Positions 1 to 11,625 of a stretch of DNA of 64,000 bases are shown here, piece by piece; within the stretch, counting starts at the first letter, position 1, and every line of letters starts with the position of its first letter. The notes below the pieces were generated by a model. That model was not told where the DNA came from. It made no database searches and worked only from the letters and a program-made list of their open reading frames with translations. The stretch spans positions 1,178,001 to 1,242,000 of the forward strand of contig JANATG010000010.1 in assembly GCA_029449235.1 (NCBI GenBank). The letters are read 5' to 3'. Origin of the DNA: Linnemannia schmuckeri. Its lineage: Eukaryota > Mortierellomycota > Mortierellomycetes > Mortierellales > Mortierellaceae. Made by a program: the position numbers and the translations under genes.

Positions 1-386
1 TGCTTCAACTTTTGCTGCTTAAAAGTCTCGCCAAAGAGGGGAAAGTCGAAGGCCGAGGGGTCCATTCGTTCGTACAGGCAAAAGTCCTGAGGAGCGATGG
101 TGTTGGTCGAGACCGGCATTGTGCTAAGGTCAGGGTTGAGTGAGTCGAACAAGAATGGTGTTCCCGTGATACTATTGGTATCGTCAATCGAGGCGGGTGA
201 GGCACTGATATCGACTGCAAGAGCCAGACTGAGAATTGGAACCTGAGGGGTGTGCAGAGTGAAGCCATCGAGGGGGGAACTGATAGAAACGGGAGAGGCG
301 TGGGTGGAGGACATGTTGGAGGCAATCCACGCGTTGTTGTTGGTGACGGAGGGGTTGGAGGAAGTGGACGAGGTGTAGTCAGCCAT
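1..386 (-). CDS. N-terminal part of an unidentified Ser/Thr/Asn/Pro-rich protein (3' end outside window)
   Basis: An open frame of 128 codons runs without a stop from the ATG at 386 to the window edge. It begins MADYTSSTSSNPS and is rich in Ser, Thr, Asn and Pro, with short hydrophobic-acidic patches such as FLFDSLNPDL and DPSAFDFPLFGE. That composition suits an activation region of a fungal transcription factor, but no DNA-binding domain lies inside the window. It is on the same strand as, and just downstream of, two decayed C2H2 zinc-finger genes, so it may be the surviving neighbour of that group; this is inference. The start is the first ATG after a T-rich leader. The upstream 450 bases (minus strand) are pyrimidine-rich, as is common before genes in this window. 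Confidence 0.55.
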   Translation of the reverse strand, partial: MADYTSSTSSNPSVTNNNAWIASNMSSTHASPVSISSPLDGFTLHTPQVPILSLALAVDISASPASIDDTNSITGTPFLFDSLNPDLSTMPVSTNTIAPQDFCLYERMDPSAFDFPLFGETFKQQKLK

Positions 387-3300
387 TGAGGAAGGAAGCT
401 GGGTGTTATTTTGTTATGTTTTTTTTTTTTTTTTGAGTGTAAAATGGGTGGCAAAGCACGCTTTGGTTGTGGTTATGTTGGCAAAGAGAGGAAGGCGAAT
501 GAGCAATTCCTGAGTGTGTGTATATATGTGAATGGTAGAATTGAGTAAGGGAGCAGAGTGCAGGTGAGTGCAATGAGGTAAAGAGGGAAAGAAGGTGTGT
601 TAGTCCAGTGAGAAAGAAAGAAGGAAGAGGCAAGACGTGGAAGAAGTGGTGGCAAAGGAAGGAGAGGAAAGGACAAGAATAAAAGGGTCGGGGGGAGGGG
701 CCAATTGACCGCGCCTTTTATACCCTCCACCCTTTTCTACCGCGCAATTCTTACATGGGTGTAGTACGAAGGCGAGTGAGAAGGGTGCGGGGGTAATCCC
801 TGTCTTGTGCAATTAGATGTCGTTCTTCTTTAGCGTCTGAAGGCAGAGCAGTAGAAACAGGCAGAACGAATTATTGGTACACAAATCGACACGACACACA
901 CACAAACATCGAAAAACAAGCAACAGCTACTCACCCTTCGATGAACGTCCAAACCATGCCCTTCCCCTGATCATAGATAGCCAAGCCAAGAGGGACCATA
1001 CACACTTTCAATTGCTTCACGCCATCATTCACTTGGTACTACTATTAAAAGGAAAAAGGTAGTAGAAAACACTGAACAAAAACGAAATACTGACAGTGCC
1101 GCAGTTGCAATTGGAGCTCTTTTTCTTCAACTCTACTGTCGTTGTCAATTATACCGAGTATGGTAGGTAGTGCTCCGACTTCCCACATCCTGCTATGTAT
1201 CTAGCCAAACAGACACTCCTTTTTGACGCTCTTGCTAAAACTATGTTGCACTTATCACTCCACAACACACTTTCCTTTGGACTTTATCGTCTTCGCCAGT
1301 CAAGAAATAAAAAACGCATATTTTGATAATTGGGCCTTGCACTTGTCGTTCTGTGGTCACACTGCATGGCAAAGAAGAAGACCGGAGCTTTTTTACTTCT
1401 TCCGTCTGTTTCTTTGTTCTCTTTACGTTTTCTTTTGGAATATCGCTTCTCCCCCCCTTTTTTCGCACGCACCATTAAAAGAGAATCAGCCCAAGCAGGG
1501 GAATGAACCAGAGCAACGTTCGCTTGATGAGGTGTGATGGTTCATTGCTGCGATGCTCTGGATGCGAGGATGGATGGATTGGCCCAAACGCTGATGGCCG
1601 TTCATGTTGAGCGAGCATATATCGGGTACGGAAGGGACCGACAGATAGAGAACATGTTGTCATTTTGTAGTCAAAGGGAGACATACACCAATAAAAAAAA
1701 TCCGCAATTTAGAAAAAAAAGGGGAAAGAGGGACCGAGAGATAGAGGGAGATAGATGGCAAGGGTGCAGGAAAAAAAGAAGGTTCGGGCCAGAGAGTAGA
1801 TTTCTTTTTCTTTTTTCGTTTTGGACCCTTGTGCTCACGAGAACATGGAGTGGAAAAGAGTATAGTAGACAGTGCAAGAGGGCGGTGTTTGACTGTGTCA
1901 GGCAAGTAACAGCAATAGGCACATCGTGTCAAATTGGATAGGGTGGTGGTGGCAAATGCAGGACTCAACACGTCCGTCCAATTGGGCCGATTATTGTATG
2001 TATTTGTCATTCTCCAAAAGAAGTGCACTTAGCGTGTATGTGTGTATGTATATGTCTCTGTATGTGTCTCACATTGCAGACCTTGTCTGTTCCTCTCCGC
2101 ATCCCCTTTCCAACTCGTCAATCGGCCTCGAACAAGGACAGCAATAGGGAAAATGGGGAGGGAGACAGATATGCGTGAAATGAGGAAATTTTATCCTTTC
2201 TGCATCGCCACCTCTCACTACTCCAAGGGGAGAGAGTTACACACAAAAAAAGCCTACATTGTGTCGCTTAATAAGAGCTAGAAGGACAAGAAAAAGACAC
2301 GAACACACCCTTCCTTCGACGAATTCATGCCGCCGTGCTTCATCATTCTCAATATAGGGATAATTGACAAGAGAGTTAAACCAATATCGCCCTTTCCCCC
2401 TTTGTCAAGTCCAGCGCGCCATTTTCCCTAGCCTGGCCGCTATTTCCTCTTTTCGGATGCTTTCAAACCTTGACTTTGTTTTTTTTTCGCTCAAAAAGGA
2501 CGGAAAACCATAATAGAAAAAAATCTCCTTTTGTGGACCGTGCTCCTTTTTCTTTTTCTCGACGCGACTATCTTTCTGCCGTCAGGACCACATTACAAAC
2601 CTTTCCGATCTCCCTCTGTAGAAGGTCAAGAAAAAAGAGAATGCACTTCGGGAACTGCGCATAATCCACCCGCCACCTTCCTTCGGATGCCTTGCAATAT
2701 CCAAAGCCTGCACAAACCCATCTGCAGCATGTGCCTCTCGACCACCATCCAAGTACCACCTGGAGTCTCGCGTTCTATTCATGGTAAAATTCTTTCTTTC
2801 CCACTTTGGAAGAATCTAAGCCCAGTCAGAGAAAAAATATTAATTTTCCTTCTTGGTTGCTCTCCCCGCATTTCATTTCCACGTCAACCTTCGAACACTG
2901 CACCAATACCTAGATACGTCTATAGCAACAACTCTCGGCCTTTACCTGATCACATCTACTTTATCGCAAGGGCAAAACTAACGAAGAAAGGCCAAATCTC
3001 CTACCTTCTCTTGTCATACCACGCGGGGTGATCCTTCGAACTTGGTCGCTTTCCGTCAACCCCTCTTCCACACAAAAAGAAGGTAACGCCAGAAAAAAAT
3101 CACTTGCATGAACCATGAACCATACTTCCCTTTTCATTTCCCCACATATGTTTCCTCAGTCGGTCATGAGAAAAGAAATGAGTATTTCATAGACAATACG
3201 CCCTGTCAAATGTTTTTTTCACTTCAATCTATCAATCTATAATCAGAATAACACGTCTGCGCTATCGCTGAAGCATTCTCTCTCTCTCTCGTATGAAAAT

Positions 3301-3446
3301 TACACTCGGCTAGGCAGCATTGATATCCATCCTTCTTTTTTATCTTTGTTGCGTTGAGTGGCATTTGGAGATATCGCTCATTCACAGGTATCTCTGTTTG
3401 CGTGGTTCTTCTCTTCTAGATAGACAAGGCTTTTTACAGCGAAGAT
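387..3446. other. Long spacer, no gene seen
   Basis: No reading frame here has convincing coding character. The stretch next to the partial gene is pyrimidine-rich on the minus strand with a homopolymer of T near 419-434. The rest is AT-rich with short A and T runs. Confidence 0.5.
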
Positions 3447-3590
3447 AGACTTCAAATGAAAACAGAAGAGCAAGGCCTACTTTTTTCATCCTCTGACGAT
3501 CCTTCTACGGCTGCGATCATCTGGGTCACTAAACAGCTGTCAACCGATGCTTAACACAACGACTTCAAAGCACAAAACAAACAAAAGAGA
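3447..3590 (-). repeat. Copy A of a block duplicated downstream of the two zinc-finger relics
   Basis: This stretch aligns by eye with 5651-5790: both contain AGACTTCAAATG, a C(T)T(TT)TTTCATCCTC-like stretch, ACAGCTGTCAAC and a tail of GCACAA plus AAACAAA. Each block lies about 295 bases beyond the end of a decayed zinc-finger gene, so the duplication unit covered gene and 3' flank. Confidence 0.6.
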
Positions 3591-3886
3591 GCGATGTGAA
3601 GATTGGATAACATAGGAGAGGGAAAACAAAAGAGTAACAAGAGATGCCCTCTCAAACCTCAACCCCACATTCTTGAAGGTGTCATATTGACCGCAAACCA
3701 CCAAGAAAAAAAAATAAAATGAAATGATTAGAGAAAAAGAACAAGACGGAGGCCAGAGCCACAAGTCAAGTCCACTATTGCTTTGTCCTTATTTGAATAA
3801 AGTTCGTTGCAGAAGGCTTCCAGGGGCTGTTGTGTTTTTTCGGATTGGAGAGAAAGGCGCATTACCAAGAGGTCGAATTCGGAACT

Positions 3887-4969
3887 TCAGTTGATAGACC
3901 AATCGATAGATTCAGTCGTAATATCCTTTTCCCGCATTACGCCAGAGCGCCCTCGGACGCCCCTGTCGGTCGTGTTTCCGAGTTCGTGAACTGCATACCT
4001 GTGCCGTGTGAGATTTTGTTGACAGGAAGACACCTTCTCTTGGTTGGGGTTGTGGGTCTTGGTGTGGAGGTTCAGAAAACTGCAATGCGTGAATCCACGG
4101 CCACAACCGGGGTGGTCGCACACACACATTGCGCGTTGGAGGATGTAGTTGTTGAGCCTTTTGGGAGTGGCGACGATTGGCTTGATAGGAGCTGGGACAG
4201 GGTAGCTGCGTACACGGGCGTAGCTAACTGGAGTGAATGGATCCCATTCTATTCGTGAGATCTGTGGTGTGGAGGATAAGGCAAGTAATGCTTCGACTGC
4301 GATGCGCTCATCGCTCTTAGTATTCACATAGGAGAAAACAGTGGCGAGTGAATGAGATGCAGGAGCAGGCTTTGCCCTTTGGTTATGAATGTGGACATTG
4401 TTCGCGACACGGATATATGGTGTGTCTGCATGGAAATGGTTGTTGTTGATGCTGATGATACTGCCGTTAGCTCCAGAGACAAAAAGGCGTTGTTCCTGTG
4501 CGTAAGAAGTCGATCTTTCGGTGGTATATTGAGCTAGATGGTTAGGAGTGACACCGACATACCGTGCATCCATGTGATAGTGGTAGTTGTTGACGCCGAT
4601 GTAGTTGTAGTTGCCTCCAGAGCTACAAAAGTGTTCATCCTATGCGCGAGGATTCGATTTTCCGACAGAACATTGAGCTATGTAATGGGTGACTATTGGC
4701 TTGTGCCGTCCATTGTGAATAAAGCTGGGAGGAGAGCGGGGTGATGCTGATGCGCCACGCAGCTGATGGTCGATGCGCTCGGGCGGGGCGACTCTCTTTT
4801 GTGGTGCTGCATAGTTTCGTTGACGGGTGTTTGCTTGATGTATACGATGTGATCTGAGGGCGATGAGGTCGATGCACGCTCTGGGTTGGGCAATCTTCTC
4901 TTTTAGAGCCTTATATTGTCGTCCTGAGATTCTTTCTAGAAGTACATATTGTTTTCTGAGGGCGGCCAA
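3887..4969 (-). pseudogene. C2H2 zinc-finger gene relic (copy 2), interrupted by an in-frame TAG
   Basis: One reading frame runs from an ATG at 4969 to the stop at 3887, broken by a single TAG at 4640-4642; the frame continues on both sides (next ATG at 4573). A tandem duplication of about 144 bases (4406-4549 and 4550-4694) shows the lesion: the codon is CAG in one unit and TAG in the other. The C-terminal part has one intact finger (CDHPGCGRGF...LHTKTH, C-x4-C-x12-H-x3-H). A second finger has lost its cysteine pair (SSCQQNLTRHRYAVH). The string AVEALLALSST is shared with the relic at 6069-7955 (AVEALSALSST), marking common origin. A shortened protein from 4573 could still be made, but the damaged second finger argues against function as a DNA-binding factor. 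Confidence 0.6.
4406..4694 (-). repeat. Diverged tandem duplication, two units of about 144 bp
   Basis: Units start near 4406 and 4550. Aligned landmarks are GACAC...CATG, CTCCAGAG, AAG(T)CGAT(C)TTTC and CATTGAGCTA/TATTGAGCTA. The units differ by many substitutions, so the event is old. It lies inside the zinc-finger relic and keeps frame (48 codons). Confidence 0.65.
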
Positions 4970-5650
4970 GCTGATAGTAACAAATAGATTGAAGGAGGTA
5001 AAAGAGGAGAGAAGGGGAGAGAAGAGAAAGAAAGAAGGTTAAATTTTTTGAACTGGATCTAAATGTGATTGGCTCACGCAACAGATATGAAAGAAGGCCA
5101 CTTTTTTCTACCGTGCCACTTTTCTTTCTTTGATTCTTCAAAGTTGAGGGGAGAGGGAGAAAGCGGTGAGCCCCAAAGCATCATTCATTTACTACAAAAT
5201 GACCAACAACAAGAAAGCAGTGATTTATGCGTTCAATTCTCTCATTTCAAGACAATAATTCGAGGTCGACACCACTGCTTTTATTGACCATCACTCCCCT
5301 TGCATCCAGGCCTCTTACCTCGTTTTATCTATTACAGCACGCTCTATTTACCCAGTAGCTTACAACTTCCCATCCCATTTTTTACTCTTTAGTAATCGTT
5401 TCTACAATCAACCCTGCCCCATCCTTTATTCACGTCCCTCCCTAGCAATCCCTCTTAATCATCGTCGCCAACAGATTAGTGGGCCGGCTCATATTTACGC
5501 TTTCTTGACTTTCCTTGGCCTGGTTTGGGCCTACTTGCTTCCTTGTGATATCTACAATTTGTACATCCACATTCACACTTACGCTATAGTTTGTCCTTGG
5601 GCCTAGCAGAACTCCTTTTGAGGATGTACAATTACCGTCTCAGCTTAGAA
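4970..5650. other. Spacer, no gene seen
   Basis: AT-rich sequence upstream of the zinc-finger relic copy 2. A purine-rich stretch sits immediately before the frame (pyrimidine-rich on the minus strand). No coding potential recognised. Confidence 0.4.
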
Positions 5651-5790
5651 AGACTTCAAATGGAAAAAGGAGTAAAGACTCATTTTTCCATCCTCCGTCG
5701 ATTCGTTTGTAGCTGTGATGACTTGAATCACTAGACAGCTGTCAACGATGGTTAATACAACAATTGCATTTATAATGGCACAAGCAAGCA
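5651..5790 (-). repeat. Copy B of the block duplicated downstream of the zinc-finger relics
   Basis: Counterpart of 3447-3590, sharing AGACTTCAAATG and ACAGCTGTCAACG with the same order of landmarks. It lies about 280-300 bases from the end of relic copy 3. Confidence 0.6.
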
Positions 5791-6068
5791 AGTAAAACAA
5801 AAAGAAAAAAGTGGGAAGTGTGTGAAGAACTACTAACTAAAATGTAGTTGTGGGCTGGAAAAGAAGAAGGCATTGAAAAGCAAAGAGTAAGGATAAAGGA
5901 AGAAGACAAGGGAAAGGAAAAAGAGAGGGAAACAAGAAGAGAAAGAAAAAAAAAAAGAATGACTGATGTCTCGTTTCACGTTTCTAGAGATATGTTGCTC
6001 GCAGATGATGAGGAAAAAGAAAAGGTGAAATGATGAAAAGAAGAAAGAGTGAAAAGACGCACTGAGTT

Positions 6069-7955
6069 TCATGTCAAGTCAACTATGGCCAAGTCCTTGT
6101 CCTGGATAGAGTCCGTTTTGCAGATGGGTTCCAGAAGCTGTTGCGTATTTGAGTGGGCATAAGTGTTGGCGAGAACTGCCTGCTTGACGCAATCGTCGAG
6201 ATTAGCGGCAGCTCCCGTGTTGGCATCCTCCTTGTTCTTGAGGTTCGACCGACCGGGGGCGCAGAAACCCACCTTTCGTTAGCGATGGCGGTCCAATGCA
6301 TCCTCTTGAGTGAATGGAGTTCCGCAAGTGTTGCACTTAAGTCTCTTTCCTGGTAGACTAAAGAGTGGAGTTCGAGGTCATGCTTGAGGGAGAATACCTT
6401 GGCGCATCCAGACTCATTGTAAATAAAGGGTCGTTCACGGTTGGAATCGTGTGCCTTGGCGTGGGACTCAAGAATGAATCGACGGGGGAAGACATGGCCA
6501 TATCCGGGATGGTCACATACATAGCTCACGCCTTGAGGGTTGTTGTTGTTGTACTTCTTGGGAGTACCGTTAACAGGCTTGCAAGCAGCGACGGCGGGCT
6601 TGGCAGGAGCGGGAGTAGGCTGGTTGCGAACTCGGACGTGATCAGCTGGAGTGATCGCAACAGCCGAGCTGGTATTGATCGCAATGGCAACGACATGCTC
6701 GGCGCCGATGGGAATAGGGGGAGCGACAGAAGAAGTCGCGGCAAGGACTGGAACGATCGGTGCGGCAAGGACTGGAACGATCGGTGCGGCAGGGGCAGGG
6801 ACTATTAATGCAGCCGGCAGGGGCAGAAGCAGCGACTCGGCTGGCAGGACGAGAAGGAATGGCGGAGGAGGTGACAGTGGTGATTTTGCGTTGAGCCGGG
6901 GCAGCACGTCTTCGGACAATGAGATGGGGTGTTGGTGCGTGGGGTCTATTCCACCTTAGTTTTTTTACTGTCGACGACAGCGCCGAGAGCGCTTCGACCG
7001 CTTTACGCTTGCCAGTCTGGTGTACAACATCAGTAACACCGCTGGTGGGTGATGTTGCTGTTCCTCGCTCTGTATTACTGCTATTGCTGCTATCGCTGTC
7101 ATCAATACTCTGGTGGAGGCAGCTGTAGTTGTTACTTTTGATGGCTCTCATGGTAGTGTCGCTGCTGATGCTGCTGCTGCTGCTGACGCTGTTGCTGCAG
7201 TTGTTGTCGGTAATGTGAACGTTATTGAAGTTCCTGACGTTGTTGTCGTTGCTCAATGCTGATCAAAGGTACGAGCCCAAGCAGAAGGTTGCAGAGACGG
7301 AGGTGGACAATGTGCCGTCAATGACCCCTACGTTGCTGTCGTCCTTGATGTTATTGAAGGGGAGGAGGAAAGGGGCTTGTCGACTTCAAAAATTCTTCTG
7401 CATTCGTCATGATAGGGCTGTCCGGAAGGGTTGGATCGATGGTGGTGTACTGGTTGTGGGTATTGTCAGAGTCAAGCGTGTTGACAAAGGGTGTCGCGGG
7501 CGTTGCTGGTGTTACTGGATCGTTATATGGCGAGCTGAACAAGAGCGGGGTTGGTGGGGTGCCGTGCAAGTCAGGTTTGACACGCTCTGCATTGTCTGAG
7601 TTGAGGATCGTTGTTTGATGAGGAAAAGTGATCTACTGGTTCCACTCAGCTTGCTCTTGGCGGTGATGGCGATCAACCTGAAGTTCAAGGTCCTGTCGCT
7701 GCATAAAGTGTTGGAGAGGAAATGGGTCGGAGTTTTGTGAAAAACGCTCTGCAGCATGGCATAGTCGAAGAGATGTTGACTCGTGTTATTGAAGAGGTTG
7801 TAATCACTGGCAGTCGCCATGGCGTTAGCTGCGTGGTCGGAGGATTCGAAGAGATCAATGCTGTTGGTGGTGGTGATGTGGTCGTTGAAGAGGAGGCCTT
7901 GGAGTAAGTCTAAATTCTCGCTAACGCTGTTATCTCGGCCAGTGGGTGAGACCAT
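6069..7955 (-). pseudogene. C2H2 zinc-finger transcription-factor relic (copy 3), several frameshifts and stops
   Basis: The parts of a three-finger factor can be followed through changing frames. The N-terminus starts at the ATG 7955 (MVSPTGRDNSVSENLDLLQG), then shifts frame near 7740 into MQRQDLELQVDRHHRQEQ, which meets TAG at 7633-7635. That frame continues as TPLLFSSPYNDPVTPATPATP to a stop at 7351. A third frame (7256) carries KRKAVEALSALSST. A fourth (6919-6083) carries finger 1 with its second Cys changed to Tyr (CDHPGYGHVF), and finger 2 with its first Cys and last His lost. Finger 3 (CNTCGTPFTQEDALDRHR, about 6281-6338) lies in yet another frame and is followed by a stop. The number of lesions and the loss of zinc ligands make introns an insufficient explanation. 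It appears to be a tandem paralog of the relic at 3887-4969. Confidence 0.75.
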
Positions 7956-9544
7956 AATGAGAGTGCTGAATGAGGAAAAAGGAATGTATGGGATCAGGAA
8001 GGGGGGAAAAAAGTTACAGAACTGACTGTTTTGGTTGTGTTGTTTTGTAAAAAAGAGAAATCAAATCAGAAGAGTGGAGTGATGAGAACAAAGGAAGAAG
8101 AATAAAAGGTAGACGGAAGGGAGGAGAGGGAGAAATATGTGAGGGTAGTGAAGAGAAGAATTTGTGTGTAAGAAACAGAGGGGGAGAGAGAGAGTGAAGG
8201 AGAGCGAAGGAAAGGAGGGAAAAGTAGATAGCTGAGGGAAGCAATGCCGTAAAAAATTGTCGCGTCTCTCTTTCTCTCTCTCTCTCTGTCTCTCAGTTCC
8301 GCGCTTTTATTTTCACGTACTTTTTGAAAAAAGGCAGGCACACCTGCTTGCTCATTTATCCACCGCGACAGGGGTGTATGTGTATGCTGGAAAACAGCAT
8401 GGTTCTTGAAATGAGTTAACAGGACAACGGTCAAAGCTGCGACCGTCCATCCGTCTTCAGAGGCGCTACTCCACTGATTTTTCTATTCTCTCCTTTGTTT
8501 TTACCATCATCAGCTTCACTTTATCAGTCGCACTTGAGTTCCATTTTCATATCAGTTCACCAGAAACAACCGAAAGTTTTTTGACACTGTCACCCACCAA
8601 CCATCACCATCACTCATGCACCACGCACACGCACAAACCTCATAGGTCAGTAGAGAGAAAACAACAACGGCAACACAACGATTCCCTGTCCGGCTACATT
8701 TTCTGATGTTCTTGCGCTTTGAGTAGCCACAATCGATGTCCTCTTTGTATGTGTGCTGTAGCCCGTCACCCCTTTCTCGACAATCAATCATCTCTTCCAC
8801 AAGCAACGATACACAACACACCCTCGATCTTAAACTAGGAGCAGGATGAAAATACTCTAAAAAAAGTCTTGACGGATTTCAACACAGCTGCCAGACCATC
8901 AAGAGAGAAACGAGAATGTCTATTGTTCGACTTGACAAGATGATGAGGAAGACTCTTATTCACCCTGGACCGTCAAGCGAACAATGATCTGTACGTAGTT
9001 CGAACCAATAAAGGATAAAATAAGCATGGGAAGAAAAAAATATGAAAAATGAGTCCCACGTGTATTTGGCCCCTTTTCTCCTAAGCAAAATTAAACAAGT
9101 ATGAAATTAACAGTGCTTTGTGGAATGGGGTTGGGGTTGAAGGGGGGGGGGTGGTAAATGCAGAACTCAGTAGTGTCGAACTCTGTTTTTAAAGGGCGAC
9201 GGAAATAGGAGGAGATCGACACTTGTACAAAAAAAGGAGATCGACACGGTGGTGATAATCATGGCTCTAACCCATGGTTTGGTCTCTTTCTTCTCATCGT
9301 CCTCCGTTATCCGGCCATATCTGACGTTGATCACAACACGGGATGAAAAGACAAGAACAGGAGTTTGGAAGCAACCCCCTTTTAAGGAAGAAACCCTTTG
9401 TCAAATATATGCACAATTGTCAATGCACAACGGCCTTTCTACTCTCATCATTTCACGGTGTCGCTTCAAGCCCTCAATCCTGTCGTCTCTTTCCTTTCTG
9501 CTCTACTCTGTGTAGATCTAACTTGAAAAAGGTCATTCCCTTGG
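7956..9544. other. Spacer, no gene seen
   Basis: The first 450 bases are a purine-rich strand (pyrimidine-rich on the minus strand) including a CT-repeat at 8271-8294, probably the old leader/promoter of the zinc-finger relic. The rest holds short ORFs without coding character and a G8-9 run near 9140. Confidence 0.45.
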
Positions 9545-9550
9545 TTTATT
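9545..9550 (-). terminator. AATAAA polyadenylation signal of the ICMT-like gene
   Basis: AATAAA on the minus strand 72 bases after the stop codon of the methyltransferase-like gene. It is placed as expected for a fungal poly(A) signal. Confidence 0.4.
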
Positions 9551-9621
9551 TTCAATAAAAGAACTAAAAATAGATGGGTATTGACACAAACTTGGTACAA
9601 ATTGTATAGAACGATTTTTTT

Positions 9622-10546
9622 TTAGTAAACAAAGGGGATAAAGCGCCAGCGCTTGCTCGCATAAGCATCCCACTCCTTTCCAAAATGGCTCTTCAACATC
9701 GCCTCCTCGTTCCTCACACGGTACGCAGTACCAGAAACCACCATCAGACCATACACTAGCATCGCCCAATACTCTGTCGGGACACCTAGCACAGATGTGG
9801 GGACTGCGACTTTGGTTTGCAAAACTGCGGATGCCACACGGGAAACGAGAAGATTGAAAACGGTCCAGAGCCCCTGGTGGAAGAGGAGGACATTGAAGCA
9901 GATGCCGTTGAGGATTGCGCCTGTGTAGGACGGGTGGCGGAGGTAGGAGTATGGGCCAGTTTGGACTAGTTTGTGGCCCGTACGGATCGCGAGTTGGTAC
10001 TGAGAGCAGGACAGTTGTATGAGAAACAAGGGGAATACGAGGAAATAACAATTAGAATGAAGTTTGTAAAAAAGTTGACTACAGCTTGGAAGTTTTTGTC
10101 TACCACTCCTACAATTAGGCAAATTTGCACATGTAACTTACCGTGAAGAAACGGTCCAAAGTAACGAACGACCACTTCCTCAACGCATAACCCAATAAAC
10201 AAAACACGGTCGCAACCTTCTGCCACGTCTTTAGAACAGCCATCTCCTGCAAGATGACCTGATCGTGCAGCAGAAGCGAGTTCGATCCCTTCAGAATACC
10301 GTTCGCCACACCACCACTGCTGTAACCGCTGCTGTTGATCATCAGGGCCAAGTAGAGGGCAGTTTCGAGGACGGTGATAGAGATAAATACGATCGGGAAC
10401 TTGTTAGCATATACCGTAAGAAGTTTGACTTCGGAGACGACTTTTTGCTCTTTCTTGGGGTCGACGGTCTTAGAGGAAGATGGAGGTTTGACGCAGAGGG
10501 CGCTGCTGACCATCGCAGCCACAAGACAAACAGCCTTTGCGAGCAT
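9622..10546 (-). CDS. Isoprenylcysteine carboxyl methyltransferase-family (ICMT-like) membrane protein
   Basis: Two exons, 10142-10546 and 9622-9999, join in phase 0 over a 142-base intron with donor GTAAGT and acceptor CTCTCAG, giving 260 aa. The C-terminal half carries the family signature: R-x-GHKLV-x-TGPY-x-x-LRHPSYTGAIL (about 138-163), followed by hydrophobic segments and RNEEAMLKSHFGKEW...RFIPFVY at the end. In ICMT and related phospholipid methyltransferases this RHPxY...E-x2-L-x3-G-x-x-Y pattern binds S-adenosylmethionine and the membrane substrate. The first exon starts with a hydrophobic stretch (signal anchor or first membrane span) and has two further spans. The fungal ICMT Ste14 methylates the C-terminal prenylcysteine of CAAX proteins in the ER. 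Whether this member does so or belongs to the broader DUF1295/PEMT-like group cannot be told by eye. Confidence 0.8.
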
Positions 10547-11625
10547 TGTAGAAAAGGGTGTATGGAGTGCAGTTGTGAGGGGCTCTTTTCTTTCTTGTTT
10601 ATTGTGGAGAGAGTTAAGCTTGTGGAAGGATAAAATAAAGAAAGAGAGAATAGATAAAGAGAGAGAGAATAGAGTTAAGGATTTTGAAGGGATCGCTGAG
10701 CAGCGCCCTTTTTATACGTGGCTCTGGAAGAACGATCTGTCGTCGTCATGACTCTTATCACGACGTCCATTACGCACACTTGAAAAACTATATGAGTGCA
10801 CAGACAACAAGAGGGAAAGAGAAAGACGCCTCCCTTCATCATCAAAGACGGCGACGCGTGATTTTCTCCTTGTCATCTCGTCCATATCGCTCTCTTTCTC
10901 ACGCATACTCTCTTTCGCTTCAGTCCCCTTTCCTTTTTCCTTCACCCCTCTGACCCACTCCTTATTCACCCTTTGACGACAATATTTTCCTTTCTCTCCT
11001 AAATGCAAAGGAAGGAGTCAGTTTAATTGCTAAAGGAGTAAAGAATGGGTGTATGCGAAACGGAAGAACGATTTATCCCACGCCACCTACCCATCACTTA
11101 TCTCACATCACAAGCACCCAATCCAGCGTGCATGTGGATCACATACTTCGACGAACCATTTCGACTTTCAAGTCACTTATTTTCATGCATTACAACACTC
11201 CAAATAAACGCGGTCCCATTCATGGTGTCACAAATACAAGCAACAAACAAAAACTAAGGAAGGAAGAGGGAGGGAAGAGTTCACGTACGATAAACGACGA
11301 ATGACACACTTGGTCAGTGTAGCATTTTTACTCAAGGTTCACCGGGCTACATGTTTATCCGTCATAGTTCAACTTGAGCCCATTACTTCCTTTCTAACAA
11401 GATAATGGGCAGAAGCGCGGGCTGGTATGAGCGAAAATAAATGATGGTTTTTTACGAACGAACAAAGTCAACATCCTCCACTCCCCCTTCGATTATGACA
11501 ATAAAACGCCCTTTTTTGTTAAGGTGTATGACAAATCAAGGCCACTCCTTTATCGAATGAATTCTTCAGCCAATAAGCCTTGGTGTTATTAGTTTGTTTT
11601 TTATTTTTCAGGCAATGAATGTGTC
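10547..11625. other. Spacer between ICMT-like and PPR genes
   Basis: Promoter side of the ICMT-like gene (purine-rich on + near 10600-10680) and 3' flank of the PPR gene. No other gene is seen. Confidence 0.4.

Noticed and set aside
1534..1941. 135-codon open frame in the first spacer
   Set aside because: Basic, low-information translation of purine-rich DNA, overlapped by an equal-sized frame on the other strand.
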